Below, one piece after another: positions 1 to 8,579 of a stretch of 64,000 nt of DNA (its first letter is position 1; each line of letters begins with the position of its first letter). The notes beneath the pieces were generated by a model that had not been told where the DNA came from, did not search any database, and saw nothing but the letters and a program-made list of their open reading frames with translations. The translations under genes and the position numbers were made by a program. The stretch comes from Roseospirillum parvum. Lineage in GTDB: Bacteria; Pseudomonadota; Alphaproteobacteria; Rhodospirillales; Rhodospirillaceae. The stretch lies in contig NZ_FNCV01000006.1 of NCBI RefSeq assembly GCF_900100455.1, positions 124,001 to 188,000 of the forward strand, in the 5' to 3' direction.

Positions 1-2
1 AG

Positions 3-515
3 CACCACCGGCTGCTCGACGTGGGCGGCGGCGAGGGGGTGTTCCTGAGTGCCGCCCTGGGTCGCGCCGGGGGCCTCAAGGGCACCGTGTTCGACCTCCC
101 CTCGGTGGTCGCCCGGGCCGCCGAGCGGCTGGACGGAGCCGGCCTCGGCAGCCGCGCCGAGACGGTGGGCGGCGACTTCACCGCCGACGCCCTGCCGTCG
201 GGGCACGACCTGATTTCGCTGGTCCGCATCGTCCACGATCACGACGACGACGTGGTCGCCGGCCTGCTGGCCCGGGTGCGCGCCGCCCTGCCCGAGGGCG
301 GCACCCTGCTGCTGGCCGAGCCGATGGCCGGCACTCCGGGGGCCGAGGCCATGGGCGCCGCCTACTTCGGCTTCTACCTGATGGCCATGGGCAGCGGCCG
401 GCCGCGCACCGAGGGCGAGCTGACCGCCATGCTGCGCCGCGCCGGTTTCGCCACCGTGACGCCGCTGAAGACCCGCCGCCCGCTGCTCACCTCGGTGCTC
501 GTCGCCCGTCCTTAG
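3..515 (+). CDS. crtF: CrtF, carotenoid O-methyltransferase (5' truncated by window edge)
   Basis: This is the C-terminal 170 residues of a SAM-dependent O-methyltransferase that methylates the tertiary hydroxyl of carotenoids (hydroxyneurosporene/spirilloxanthin pathway). The window opens inside the SAM-binding motif I, seen as LLDVGGGEG. Farther on, the segment AEPMAGTPGAEAMGAAYFGF followed by a GSGRPRT stretch is typical of CrtF. The reading frame enters from the left edge, so no start codon is visible. Its position directly before bchC matches the crtEF-bchCXYZ-puf order of purple bacteria. Function is assigned from motifs and neighbours; the missing N-terminus should hold the dimerisation domain. 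Confidence 0.88.
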   Translation, partial: HHRLLDVGGGEGVFLSAALGRAGGLKGTVFDLPSVVARAAERLDGAGLGSRAETVGGDFTADALPSGHDLISLVRIVHDHDDDVVAGLLARVRAALPEGGTLLLAEPMAGTPGAEAMGAAYFGFYLMAMGSGRPRTEGELTAMLRRAGFATVTPLKTRRPLLTSVLVARP

Positions 516-564
516 CGGGCAATCCCATAACCCCTTCAGCGGGGTAGGGCATGGTATCATCGGG

Positions 565-608
565 TGTAAGCCGCGCTTGACATTTGGTTACGTCAAGTTA
601 ATCTGACA
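565..608 (+). promoter_or_regulatory. bchC promoter with two PpsR/CrtJ-type boxes
   Basis: A perfect TGT-N12-ACA palindrome lies at 565-582. A second copy with one mismatch (CGT-N12-ACA) lies at 591-608, exactly 8 bp away. The first box ends in TTGACA (577-582), a consensus -35; a weak -10 (TAATCT, 599-604) falls in the second box. Two boxes 8 bp apart around a sigma70 promoter is the arrangement known for the Rhodobacter bchC promoter, where CrtJ/PpsR represses under oxygen. The inference is that this drives bchCXYZ and reads on into puf. The transcription start is not proven. Confidence 0.7.
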
Positions 609-908
609 GCAGGTCGAACGGTAGGGGCGCCCGCTCGGGGTGCCTTCCCAGACCTCACCCTCCGTCCCCGCGACCCGCCGCCCGTTCCACCGGGGGCTTC
701 CAGGTTCGGGGCCGGTTCTCGAAGAGAACGGCACGCCGCGAAAGCCGCAAGGCAGGGGTGGTGCCCGGGAGTTCTTCGGGGCCGGCGGAAGGGGTGGGGC
801 GCGCAGGGGGCCAACCTCACTGCGGTCGACCGGCTCGATTTGGTGTTGGACCCCAGGGCGCCCGTGCCCGGTGACGTCCGACCCGCCTGGAGTTTCAAAG
901 AGCCCACA
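609..908 (+). other. bchC leader, no gene recognised
   Basis: About 300 nt separate the likely promoter from the bchC start. The frames that cross it are low-complexity Pro/Arg/Gly translations without recognisable motifs. I see no convincing terminator or riboswitch. It is most simply an untranslated leader. Confidence 0.4.
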
Positions 909-1847
909 ATGGACACCCTGGCTGTCGTGATGGAACAACCCCAACGCCTGGCGCTGAGCCGGCTGGCGCTGGACCCGGCGGGGGATGCCGACGTCGTCGT
1001 CGACATCGCCTACAGCGGGATCAGCACCGGTACCGAGCGTCTGCTGTGGACCGGTCGCATGCCGCCGTTCCCGGGGCTGGGCTATCCGCTGGTGCCGGGC
1101 TACGAGTCGGTGGGGCGGATCAGCGCCGCCGGCCCGCAGTCGGGGCGTCAGGTCGGCGAGACGGTGTTCGTGCCCGGCGCCAAGTGCTACGGCGAGGTGC
1201 GCGGCCTGTTCGGCGGTGCCGCCGCCCGCGTGGTGGTGCCCGGGGCGCGGGTCCTGCCGCTGCCCGAGGGGCTGGAAGAGCAGGGGGTGCTGCTGGCCCT
1301 GGCCGCCACCGCCTGGCATGTCACCGGCGGCGATGCCGCCGCCCAGCCCGAGTTGATTGTCGGTCACGGGGTGCTGGGGCGTTTGTTGGCCCGCGTCGCC
1401 GTGGCCCTGGGCGCCAGCCCGACGGTGTGGGAAACCAACCCGGCCCGGGCCGAGGGCGCCGAGGGCTATCGGGTCGTTTCGCCGGCCGACGATGGGCGCA
1501 TGGACTACCACCGCATCTGCGACGTCAGCGGCGACAGCGGGCTGCTCGACAGCTTGATCGGGCGCCTCGCGCCGGGTGGCGAGGTGGTTCTTGCCGGCTT
1601 CTATGATCAGCCCTTGCATTTTGATTTCCCACCCGCTTTTATGCGCGAGGCCCGGATCCGGGTGGCCGCCGAGTTCCGGCCGGCCGACCTCACCGAGGTG
1701 ACCCGGATGATCGCCGAGGATCGACTCGATCTGTCCGGCTTGATCACCCACCGGGTCGCGGCGCCTGAAGCGGCCACGGCCTACGAAACCGCCTTCGGCG
1801 ACGCCGCCTGCCTGAAAATGGTTCTGGACTGGAGGACCTGTCAGTGA
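909..1847 (+). CDS. bchC: BchC, 3-hydroxyethyl bacteriochlorophyllide a dehydrogenase
   Basis: BchC oxidises the C3 hydroxyethyl group to acetyl in bacteriochlorophyll a synthesis. The 312-residue protein is a zinc-less medium-chain dehydrogenase type. An N-terminal GroES-like half carries SGISTGTERLLWTG and VPGYESVGRI, and a Rossmann half contains LIVGHGVLGRLLARV. Both are characteristic of BchC. I chose the ATG at 909 (MDTLAVV) because the frame upstream is low-complexity and lacks homology-like content. The stop overlaps the bchX start (GTGA). The gene sits behind the PpsR-type promoter and heads the bchCXYZ-puf transcript. Confidence 0.93.
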   Translation: MDTLAVVMEQPQRLALSRLALDPAGDADVVVDIAYSGISTGTERLLWTGRMPPFPGLGYPLVPGYESVGRISAAGPQSGRQVGETVFVPGAKCYGEVRGLFGGAAARVVVPGARVLPLPEGLEEQGVLLALAATAWHVTGGDAAAQPELIVGHGVLGRLLARVAVALGASPTVWETNPARAEGAEGYRVVSPADDGRMDYHRICDVSGDSGLLDSLIGRLAPGGEVVLAGFYDQPLHFDFPPAFMREARIRVAAEFRPADLTEVTRMIAEDRLDLSGLITHRVAAPEAATAYETAFGDAACLKMVLDWRTCQ

Positions 1848-2845
1848 CCGCGCCGTCGACCAGCAACACCGCCCCCGCGATGAGCACGACCGATGGCGCG
1901 ACCGACTCGGTGGCCGATCCGGTGGCTGACGTGACGCCCCGCGAGACCCAGATCATCGCCATCTACGGCAAGGGCGGCATCGGCAAGAGCTTCACCCTGG
2001 CCAACCTCAGCTACATGATGGCCCAGCAGGGCAAGCGTGTGCTGCTGATTGGCTGTGACCCCAAAAGCGACACCACCTCGCTGCTCTTCGGCGGCAAGGC
2101 CTGCCCGACCATCATCGAGACCTCGACCGCCCGCAAGCTGGCCGGCGAGGAGGTGAAGGTGAGCGACGTCTGCTTCAAGCGCGACGGCGTGTTCGCCATG
2201 GAACTGGGCGGCCCCGAGGTGGGGCGCGGCTGTGGCGGTCGGGGCATCATTCATGGTTTCGAGCTGCTCGAGAAGCTGGGCTTCCACGAGTGGGGTTTCG
2301 ACTACGTGCTGCTCGACTTCCTCGGCGACGTGGTTTGTGGCGGGTTCGGCTTGCCCATCGCCCGCGATATGTGTCAAAAGGTGATCGTCGTCGGGTCCAA
2401 CGACCTGCAGTCGCTTTACGTGGCCAACAACGTGTGTTCGGCGGTGGAGTACTTCCGCAAGCTGGGCGGCAACGTCGGTGTGGCCGGCATGGTGATCAAC
2501 AAGGACGACGGTACCGGGGAGGCCCAGGCCTTCGCAGCCAATGTGGGCATCCCGGTGCTGGCGGCCATTCCGGCCGACGAGGAGATCAGGCGCAAGAGCG
2601 CGGCCTATCAGATCGTCGGGGCGCCCGGTGGGGCGTGGGGTCCGCTGTTCGAGTCGCTGGCCAGCAACGTGGCCGAGGCTCCGCCGGTGGCGCCTTCGCC
2701 GCTCGACCAGGACGGCTTGCTCGGCCTTTTCAAGAGCGAGGCGGTCGGTCGCGACGTGGTGCTTGAGCCGGCGACGGAAGAGGATATGCTTGGTGGGCCC
2801 GCCCCGGCCAAGCCGACGCTGGAAGTGGTGTACGATACGGTCTGA
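1844..2845 (+). CDS. bchX: BchX, chlorophyllide reductase iron protein
   Basis: BchX is the NifH-like ATPase of chlorophyllide a reductase, passing electrons to BchYZ for reduction of ring B. The 333-residue product has the P-loop GKGGIGKS, and two cysteines that should hold the dimer-bridging 4Fe-4S cluster, in GRGCGGRG and DVVCGGFG. A variable N-terminus of about 30 Ser/Thr/Ala-rich residues precedes the fold. Translation starts at GTG 1844, inside the bchC stop, with GGAGGA about 7 nt upstream. A gap of 110-160 nt, depending on the bchY start, follows before bchY. Confidence 0.95.
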   Translation: MTAPSTSNTAPAMSTTDGATDSVADPVADVTPRETQIIAIYGKGGIGKSFTLANLSYMMAQQGKRVLLIGCDPKSDTTSLLFGGKACPTIIETSTARKLAGEEVKVSDVCFKRDGVFAMELGGPEVGRGCGGRGIIHGFELLEKLGFHEWGFDYVLLDFLGDVVCGGFGLPIARDMCQKVIVVGSNDLQSLYVANNVCSAVEYFRKLGGNVGVAGMVINKDDGTGEAQAFAANVGIPVLAAIPADEEIRRKSAAYQIVGAPGGAWGPLFESLASNVAEAPPVAPSPLDQDGLLGLFKSEAVGRDVVLEPATEEDMLGGPAPAKPTLEVVYDTV

Positions 2846-3007
2846 TCCGTTCCGCCTGGGGGGCCGAACGGGTCCCTCGGGAGGATTTGGGCGTTGCGCC
2901 GACGACAACGGCGGTGAAGCGACCCGGAAGAGGAAAAGATCGGAAGAGCTTCTTTGACGACCGCCCCGGGCACTCCGGGGCCGGCCGAAGAGCGAGGGGG
3001 AGTGGTC

Positions 3008-4477
3008 GTGTTCGACCCGCGTACAGACAGGAGTGGAGGGCAGGCCGCTGGCAGCAATGCCAGTTCCGCGCCTCGGTCTGCCTGCGGGGCGGAGATCGAC
3101 CAGGCCACCGGTCAGACCCTGGCCCGCTACGCCGCCGACTACCCCAAGGGACCCCACGATCAGCCGCAAAGCATGTGCCCGGCCTTCGGCGCGCTGCGCA
3201 TCGGCCTGCGCATGCGGCGCACGGCCAGCGTGCTGTCGGGCTCGGCCTGCTGCGTCTATGGGCTGTCGTTCACCTCGCATTTCTATGGGGCCCGCCGCCC
3301 GGTCGGCTACGTGCCCTTCAGCTCCGAGACCCTGGTCACCGGCAAGCTGTTCGAGGACATCCGCGAGGCGGTCGACAAGCTGGCCGACCCCGAGCAGTAC
3401 GACGCCGTGGTGGTGATCAACCTGTGCGTCCCCTCGGCCTCCGGCGTGCCGCTCCGGCTGCTGCCCCGGGAGATCAACGGGGTGCGCATCATCGGGCTGG
3501 ACATCCCCGGGTTCGGCGTGCCGACCCATGCCGAGGCCAAGGACATCCTGGCCGGTGCCATGCTGCGCTTCGCCCGGGGCGAGGCCGAGCAGGGCCCGGT
3601 GGCGGCGCCGCGTGGCGGCCCCAGCCAACAGCCGACGGTGACCCTGCTCGGCGAGATGTTCCCGGCCGATCCGATCACCATCGGCGCCCTGCTGGCGCCG
3701 ATGGGGCTGGCCGCCGGTCCGGTGGTGCCGACCCGCGAGTGGCGCGAGCTGTATGCCGCCCTGGACTGTGCGGTGGCGGCGGCGATCCATCCCTTCTACA
3801 CCGCCTCGGTGCGCGAGTTCGAAGTGGCCGGGCGTCCGGTGGTCGGCTCGGCCCCGGTGGGGGTCGATGGCACCGCCACCTGGCTGGCCGAGGTCGGCGA
3901 GCGCGCCGGCGTTGCCGCCGACAAGATCGCGGCGGCCCAGAACGCCGCCCTGCCGACCATTCGCGAGGCCCTGGCCAAGGCGCCGATCAAGGGGCGCATC
4001 ACCCTGTCGGGCTACGAAGGCTCGGAGCTGCTGGTTGCCCGCCTGCTCATCGAGAGCGGCGCCGAGGTGCCCTATGTGGGCACCGCCTGCCCGCGCACGC
4101 CGTGGGCCGAGGCCGATCTGGCGTGGCTGGAGAGCAAGGGCGTCGAGGTCAACTTCCGCGCCTCGCTGGAGCAGGATCTGGCGGCGGTCGAGGCGGTGAA
4201 GCCGGACCTCGCGGTGGGCACCACCCCGGTGGTGCAGGCGGCCAAGGAAAAGTCCCTTCCCGCCCTGTATTTCACCAATCTGATCTCGGCCCGCCCGCTG
4301 ATGGGTGCCGCCGGTGCCGGCTCGCTGGCCCAGGTGGTGAACGCGGCGATCGCCTCGAAGAGCCGCTTCGACACCCTGACCGAATTCTTCGCCGGGGTCG
4401 GCGAAGGCGCCAACACCGGCGTCTGGACGGCCACCGGGCAGGCCCCCTGGGCCGACGCGCAGGGGAGGGCGGCCTGA
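3008..4477 (+). CDS. bchY: BchY, chlorophyllide reductase subunit Y
   Basis: BchY is one half of the NifDK-like catalytic heterotetramer of chlorophyllide a reductase. Cluster-ligand region cysteines are visible in [11 protein letters not shown] and GSACCVYGL, plus an earlier SACGAE cysteine, as in other BchY proteins. The start is uncertain. GTG 3008 has GAGGGGGAG six nt upstream and gives 489 residues; TTG 2954 would give 507 and GTG 3002 is also possible. I prefer 3008 for its ribosome site. The stop overlaps the bchZ start as TGATG. It acts with BchX and BchZ in the cytoplasm. Confidence 0.93.
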   Translation: MFDPRTDRSGGQAAGSNASSAPRSACGAEIDQATGQTLARYAADYPKGPHDQPQSMCPAFGALRIGLRMRRTASVLSGSACCVYGLSFTSHFYGARRPVGYVPFSSETLVTGKLFEDIREAVDKLADPEQYDAVVVINLCVPSASGVPLRLLPREINGVRIIGLDIPGFGVPTHAEAKDILAGAMLRFARGEAEQGPVAAPRGGPSQQPTVTLLGEMFPADPITIGALLAPMGLAAGPVVPTREWRELYAALDCAVAAAIHPFYTASVREFEVAGRPVVGSAPVGVDGTATWLAEVGERAGVAADKIAAAQNAALPTIREALAKAPIKGRITLSGYEGSELLVARLLIESGAEVPYVGTACPRTPWAEADLAWLESKGVEVNFRASLEQDLAAVEAVKPDLAVGTTPVVQAAKEKSLPALYFTNLISARPLMGAAGAGSLAQVVNAAIASKSRFDTLTEFFAGVGEGANTGVWTATGQAPWADAQGRAA

Positions 4478-5940
4478 TGTACGTCCTCGATCTGGATCGC
4501 GCCGGTGGCTATTGGGGTGCCGTCTATGTGTTCACGGCGGTGAAGGGCCTGCAGGTCATCATCGACGGCCCGGTGGGCTGCGAGAACCTGCCGGTGACTG
4601 CGGTGCTGCACTACACCGACGCCCTGCCGCCCCACGAGCTGCCGGTGGTGGTCACCGGCCTGGGCGAGGAAGAGCTGGGCCGCGACGGCACCGAAGGGGC
4701 CATGAAGCGGGCCCACCAGACCCTCGACCCCAAGCTGCCCAGTGTTGTCGTCACCGGCTCCATCGCCGAGATGATCGGTGGCGGGGTGACGCCGCAGGGC
4801 CGCAACATCCATCGCTTCCTGCCGCGCACCATCGACGAAGACCAGTGGCAGAGCGCCGACCGCGCCATGGCGTGGCTGTGGAACCAGTTCGGTGCCAAGA
4901 AGGGCAAGGCCGCGACCGCGACCCCGCGTCCCGAGGGCGCCAAGCCCCGGGTCAACATCCTGGGTCCGGCCTACGGCATGTTCAACCAGTGGTCCGATCT
5001 GGCCGAGGTGCGTCGCCTGATCGAGGGCATCGGCGCCGAGATCAACTTGGTCTTCCCGCTCGGCTGCGAGTTGACGCAGGTGGGCCGGTTGGCCGACGCC
5101 GAGGTGAACGTCTGCCTGTACCGCGAATACGGCCGCCTGCTCGCCGAGCAGCTCGGCAAGCCCTACCTGCAGGCGCCCATCGGCATCGACTCCACGACCC
5201 GCTTCCTGCGCGCCCTGGGCGAGCTGCTGGGCCTCGATCCCGAGCCCTTCATCGAGCAGGAAAAGCACACCACCCTGAAACCGGTGTGGGACCTGTGGCG
5301 CTCGGTGACCCAGGACTTCTTCGCCACCGCCAGCTTCGGCATCTCGGCCAACGAGACCTACGCCCGCGGGGTGAAGCACTTCCTGTCCGACGAGTTGGGC
5401 CTGCCGTGCAGCTTCGCCTTCGGCCGCTCGGCCGGGCAGAAGACCGACAACGAGGCGGTGCGGGCCAGCGTCCACGAAACCATGCCGCTGGTTCTCTTCG
5501 GCAGCTACAACGAGCGCATGTACCAGGCCGAGGCCGGCGGGCGCGGGGCTTACATCCCCGCCTCCTTCCCGGGCGCCGTGGTGCGCCGCCACACCGGCAC
5601 GCCGTTCATGGGCTACGCCGGGGCGACCTATCTGGTGCAGGAAGTGTGCAACGGGCTGTTCGACGCCCTGTTCCACATCCTGCCCCTGGGGACCGACCTG
5701 GACAAGGTGGACGCCACCCCCTCGCGCCTGCATCGGGAACTCCCGTGGGAGCCCGAGGCCCTGGCCGCGCTGGAGCGGTCGGTGGCGCGCCATCCGGTGG
5801 TCACCCGCATTTCCGCCGCCAAGCGGCTGCGCGACGCGGCCGAGCGGACGGCCCGAGCGGCCGGGGCGGAGCGTGTGGGGACCGCGCATGTGATCCAGTT
5901 GTTGAACGCCGAGGGCAAGGTGCCGGGAGGTGTCTCATGA
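4477..5940 (+). CDS. bchZ: BchZ, chlorophyllide reductase subunit Z
   Basis: BchZ is the second NifDK-like subunit of chlorophyllide a reductase (487 residues). It starts [20 protein letters not shown] and carries a cluster-region cysteine in [11 protein letters not shown]. The body is the nitrogenase-component fold, including [13 protein letters not shown] and [14 protein letters not shown]. The ATG overlaps the bchY stop (TGATG), with AGGGGAGGG just upstream, which suggests coupled translation. The end overlaps a possible small reading frame (ATGA at 5937). After it comes a structured gap leading into pufB. Confidence 0.95.
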   Translation: MYVLDLDRAGGYWGAVYVFTAVKGLQVIIDGPVGCENLPVTAVLHYTDALPPHELPVVVTGLGEEELGRDGTEGAMKRAHQTLDPKLPSVVVTGSIAEMIGGGVTPQGRNIHRFLPRTIDEDQWQSADRAMAWLWNQFGAKKGKAATATPRPEGAKPRVNILGPAYGMFNQWSDLAEVRRLIEGIGAEINLVFPLGCELTQVGRLADAEVNVCLYREYGRLLAEQLGKPYLQAPIGIDSTTRFLRALGELLGLDPEPFIEQEKHTTLKPVWDLWRSVTQDFFATASFGISANETYARGVKHFLSDELGLPCSFAFGRSAGQKTDNEAVRASVHETMPLVLFGSYNERMYQAEAGGRGAYIPASFPGAVVRRHTGTPFMGYAGATYLVQEVCNGLFDALFHILPLGTDLDKVDATPSRLHRELPWEPEALAALERSVARHPVVTRISAAKRLRDAAERTARAAGAERVGTAHVIQLLNAEGKVPGGVS

Positions 5941-6134
5941 CCTTCTCCTACCGCGCTACTGGGGCTTTCTTCAACGCCAACTTTTTCAGGGATTTCCGGG
6001 GCGCCGGGTGCGCCGCCGCGGGCGATGATCGCGCCGCGTCCCGGATCCGAGTGTCCGCCCATTGCCGTTGGGCGGGCAGCTTGCCGCGTCGGCTTTTCGA
6101 CGCGGTGTCACTCGGTCGCATCCGCGACCGTTAG
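5937..6134 (+). CDS. possible 65-residue protein at the pufQ position (doubtful)
   Basis: An open frame begins at the ATG that overlaps the bchZ stop (ATGA), preceded by GGGAGG, so it would be translationally coupled. The 65-residue product is Arg/Ala-rich, begins [12 protein letters not shown] and has no membrane segment. PufQ, which occupies this place in Rhodobacter, has a transmembrane helix, so I do not call this pufQ. The second half of the frame runs through a series of stem-loops that explain much of its composition. It may be a real leader peptide or chance. Confidence 0.25.
   Translation: MTFSYRATGAFFNANFFRDFRGAGCAAAGDDRAASRIRVSAHCRWAGSLPRRLFDAVSLGRIRDR
6017..6130 (+). other. stem-loop array between bchZ and pufB
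   Basis: Four hairpins follow one another: a near-palindrome at 6017-6038 with two 5-bp arms; CCGCCCA/TGGGCGG (6055-6061 with 6069-6075); CCGCGTCG/CGACGCGG (6084-6091 with 6098-6105); and CGGTCGC/GCGACCG (6113-6119 with 6124-6130). The last ends 27 nt before the pufB ATG. None has a T-run, so they are not intrinsic terminators. In other purple bacteria hairpins at puf gene borders set RNA processing and stability. A similar role is inferred here, to separate rare bch mRNA from abundant pufBA mRNA. Confidence 0.55.
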
Positions 6135-6157
6135 GGCAAACTTAGGAGGTAATAGAC

Positions 6158-6364
6158 ATGGCTACCACCGAGAACGTGACCTCCAGCACCGGTCTGACCG
6201 AGGCCGAGGCGAAGGAGTTCCATGCTGTCTACTCGCAGAGCGCCGCCGGCTTCCTGGCCGTCTGCGCCGTTGCTCACGTCCTGGCTTGGATGTGGCGTCC
6301 GTTCTGGCCGGGTGCCGAGGGCTGGGTCATGGACACCGCCCAGAACCTGACCTTCCTGGCCTAA
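6158..6364 (+). CDS. pufB: PufB, LH1 antenna beta polypeptide
   Basis: PufB is the 68-residue beta subunit of the core light-harvesting complex, a single-span inner-membrane protein that binds bacteriochlorophyll with PufA. The N-terminal half is polar (LTEAEAKEFHAVYSQS). The membrane helix contains the AVAHVLAW segment whose His40 should ligate the pigment magnesium, and a WRPFWPG motif follows at the periplasmic side. The Shine-Dalgarno TTAGGAGGT is nearly perfect, fitting the high expression needed for about 16 copies per reaction centre. The length is a little above the usual 50-60 residues because both ends are extended. Confidence 0.96.
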   Translation: MATTENVTSSTGLTEAEAKEFHAVYSQSAAGFLAVCAVAHVLAWMWRPFWPGAEGWVMDTAQNLTFLA

Positions 6365-6425
6365 GACTCGGATTGCTTCCCTGCAATCTGCTCTAGCCTG
6401 AGTTTCCTGTCCAAAGGAGGACACT

Positions 6426-6629
6426 ATGACTTTCTCGACCCACAAGGTTTGGCTGATGTTCGACCCGCGCAGCACGCTGGTCGCCCTGGCTGCGTTCCTG
6501 GTCGTCCTGGCCCTGCTGATCCACTTCCTGTGCCTCGGCCATGACCGCTTCAACTGGCTCGAAGGCAACCCGGCCGCTACCAAGGCCGCGGCTGCTGCCG
6601 TGACCATGCCGGTGAACCCGGTGGCCTAA
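6426..6629 (+). CDS. pufA: PufA, LH1 antenna alpha polypeptide
   Basis: PufA is the 67-residue alpha subunit of LH1. [11 protein letters not shown] is the amphipathic N-terminal segment typical of alpha chains. The hydrophobic helix ends LLIHFLCL, where His33 is the expected bacteriochlorophyll ligand, followed by RFNWLEG as in Rhodospirillum rubrum. The C-terminal Ala/Pro tail may be trimmed, as happens in other species. AAAGGAGG precedes the ATG. A large stable hairpin lies between this gene and pufL. Confidence 0.96.
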   Translation: MTFSTHKVWLMFDPRSTLVALAAFLVVLALLIHFLCLGHDRFNWLEGNPAATKAAAAAVTMPVNPVA

Positions 6630-6666
6630 AGGCCGTTCCTGGCGAACAGTCGTTTCGCCGGCCGAA

Positions 6667-6707
6667 GGCAGTGGGCGCCCGGTCATTTGCCCGGGTCGCC
6701 CACTGCC
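6667..6707 (+). other. pufA-pufL intercistronic hairpin
   Basis: GGCAGTGGGCG (6667-6677) pairs perfectly with CGCCCACTGCC (6697-6707). Inside it CCCGG (6678-6682) pairs with CCGGG (6691-6695), with one bulged T and an 8-nt loop. The 16-bp stem has no T-run. In Rhodobacter a hairpin at this place protects the 3' end of pufBA mRNA and gives the excess of LH1 over reaction-centre message. The same role is inferred here. Confidence 0.8.
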
Positions 6708-6759
6708 GAAGGCTTGGTGATCCACCGTTGCCATGACTCCTGATCGGAGGGCCCACACA

Positions 6760-7587
6760 ATGGCCATGCTCAGTTTTGAGAGAAAGTACCGCGTTCGAGG
6801 CGGTTCGCTGATTGGGGGGGATCTTTTTGACTTCTGGGTGGGGCCGTTCTATGTCGGCTTCTTCGGAGTCACCACCCTCTTCTTCACCTTTGTTGGTGTT
6901 GCTTTGATTGCCTACGGCTGGGTCATGGATCCGAGTGATCCGACCGTCTGGCAGCTCAGCATCGCCCCGCCCGACCTCAGCTACGGTCTGGGCTTCGCGC
7001 CGCTCATGGAGGGCGGCCTTTGGCAGATCATCACCATCTGTGCCGTTGGCGCCTTCGTTTCCTGGGCGCTGCGCGAGGTGGAAATCTGCCGCAAGCTTGG
7101 CATCGGCTTCCATGTGCCGTTTGCCTTCTCGTTCGCCATCGCCGCCTACGTCGCGCTCACCGTGGTTCGCCCGATGCTGCTCGGCGCCTGGGGGCATGGT
7201 TTCCCCTACGGCATCATGAGCCACCTGGACTGGGTGTCGAACGTCGGCTACCAGTTCCTTCACTTCCATTACAATCCTGGCCACATGCTGGGTATCACCT
7301 TCTTCTTCACCACCGCGCTGGCCCTGGCCATGCACGGCGGCCTGATCCTGTCGGCGGCCAACCCCGGCAAGGGCGAGAAGGTGAAAGGGCCGGAGCACGA
7401 GAACACCTTCTTCCGGGACACCGTCGGCTACTCGATCGGTACCCTGGGGATCCACCGTCTCGGCCTGATCCTGGCGCTGAGTGCCGTCTTCTGGAGCATC
7501 GTCTGCATGCTCATCAGCGGCCCGGTGTGGACCAAGGGCTGGCCCGAGTGGTGGAACTGGTGGTACGAACTGCCGATTTGGGCCTAA
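6760..7587 (+). CDS. pufL: PufL, photosynthetic reaction centre L subunit
   Basis: PufL is a 275-residue, five-helix membrane subunit holding bacteriochlorophylls, bacteriopheophytin and the quinones of the reaction centre. It begins [20 protein letters not shown], typical of L subunits. Pigment and iron ligands are recognisable: the histidine of [14 protein letters not shown] with the special-pair histidine, and the two iron histidines in AMHGG and GIHRLG. I use the ATG at 6760, which has GGAGG 10 nt upstream, rather than an in-frame ATG at 6733. It is followed 18 nt later by pufM. Confidence 0.97.
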   Translation: MAMLSFERKYRVRGGSLIGGDLFDFWVGPFYVGFFGVTTLFFTFVGVALIAYGWVMDPSDPTVWQLSIAPPDLSYGLGFAPLMEGGLWQIITICAVGAFVSWALREVEICRKLGIGFHVPFAFSFAIAAYVALTVVRPMLLGAWGHGFPYGIMSHLDWVSNVGYQFLHFHYNPGHMLGITFFFTTALALAMHGGLILSAANPGKGEKVKGPEHENTFFRDTVGYSIGTLGIHRLGLILALSAVFWSIVCMLISGPVWTKGWPEWWNWWYELPIWA

Positions 7588-7605
7588 GCCAAGGGGGACC
7601 ACTCA

Positions 7606-8577
7606 ATGTCGGAATATCAGAACATCTTCACCTCCGTGCAGGTGCGTAGCGCACCCCACGAGAGTGTGGCCCTCCCGCGGGGCGCCTGGCCGCGCAGCAA
7701 GGCGTCGACCCTGTCCTACTGGCTCGGCAAGATCGGTGACGCCCAGATCGGGCCCATCTATCTTGGCGCCACGGGCATCGCGTCGCTCATCTTCGGCTTC
7801 GTGGCCATCGAGATCATCGGTCTCAACATGCTGGCCTCGGTCGACTGGAACCCGGTGGAGTTCCTCCGCCAGTTCCCGTGGCTGGCCCTTGAGCCGCCCG
7901 GACCCGAGCATGGCCTGCGTGCCATGCCGCCGCTGAATGAAGGCGGTTGGTGGGTCATGGCCGGCTTCTTCCTGACTGCCTCCATCCTGTTGTGGTGGGT
8001 CCGGACCTGGCAGCGCGCCAAGGATCTGGGCATGGGGACCCACATCGCGTGGGCCTTCGCCTCGGCGATCTTCTTCTATCTGGTTCTCGGCTTCATCCGT
8101 CCGGTGATGCTGGGCAGCTGGAGCGAGGCGCCGCCGTTCGGCATCTTCCCCCACCTGGATTGGACCGCCGCGTTCTCCATCCGGTACGGGAACCTGTACT
8201 ACAACCCGTTCCACATGCTCTCGATCGCGTTCCTCTACGGTTCGGCCCTGATCTTCGCCATGCACGGCGCGACCATCCTGTCGGTGAGCCGACTGGGCGG
8301 CGACCGTGAGGTCGAGCAGATCACCGATCGTGGTACCGCGGCCGAGCGTGCCGCCCTCTTCTGGCGCTGGACCATGGGCTTCAATGCCACCATGGAATCC
8401 ATCCACCGCTGGGGCTGGTGGTGTGCCGTGTTCGTCACCCTGACCGCCGGCCTGGGCATCCTGCTCAGCGGCACCGTGGTTGACAACTGGTACCTGTGGG
8501 CGGTCAAGCACGGTGTGGCTCCGACCTATCCCGACGTCTTCCCCGGCGTCACGGATCCCGCGGCGATTGGAGGCTAG
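7606..8577 (+). CDS. pufM: PufM, photosynthetic reaction centre M subunit
   Basis: PufM is the 323-residue M subunit that pairs with PufL and binds the primary quinone. Visible key sites are YYNPFHML with the special-pair histidine, FLYGSA with the tyrosine near the special pair, the iron histidines in AMHGA and SIHRWGWW, the iron-ligand glutamate in DREVEQI, and [11 protein letters not shown] with the tryptophan packing against QA. AAGGGGG precedes the ATG. Its stop lies two nt before pufC. It is slightly longer than Rhodobacter PufM at the C-terminus, as is usual in species with a bound cytochrome. Confidence 0.97.
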   Translation: MSEYQNIFTSVQVRSAPHESVALPRGAWPRSKASTLSYWLGKIGDAQIGPIYLGATGIASLIFGFVAIEIIGLNMLASVDWNPVEFLRQFPWLALEPPGPEHGLRAMPPLNEGGWWVMAGFFLTASILLWWVRTWQRAKDLGMGTHIAWAFASAIFFYLVLGFIRPVMLGSWSEAPPFGIFPHLDWTAAFSIRYGNLYYNPFHMLSIAFLYGSALIFAMHGATILSVSRLGGDREVEQITDRGTAAERAALFWRWTMGFNATMESIHRWGWWCAVFVTLTAGLGILLSGTVVDNWYLWAVKHGVAPTYPDVFPGVTDPAAIGG

Positions 8578-8579
8578 CA

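Noticed and set aside
588-1751. Long minus-strand open frame opposite bchC and its leader
   Set aside because: Translation is Gly/Pro/His/Arg-rich without motifs, a usual mirror of high-GC coding DNA; bchC on the plus strand explains the region.
2954-3007. TTG 2954 as bchY start
   Set aside because: GTG 3008 has a better spaced ribosome site and the extra residues look unconserved; kept only as an alternative.
5937-6134. Calling the small frame before pufB pufQ
   Set aside because: PufQ has a transmembrane helix, and this product has none; position alone is not enough.
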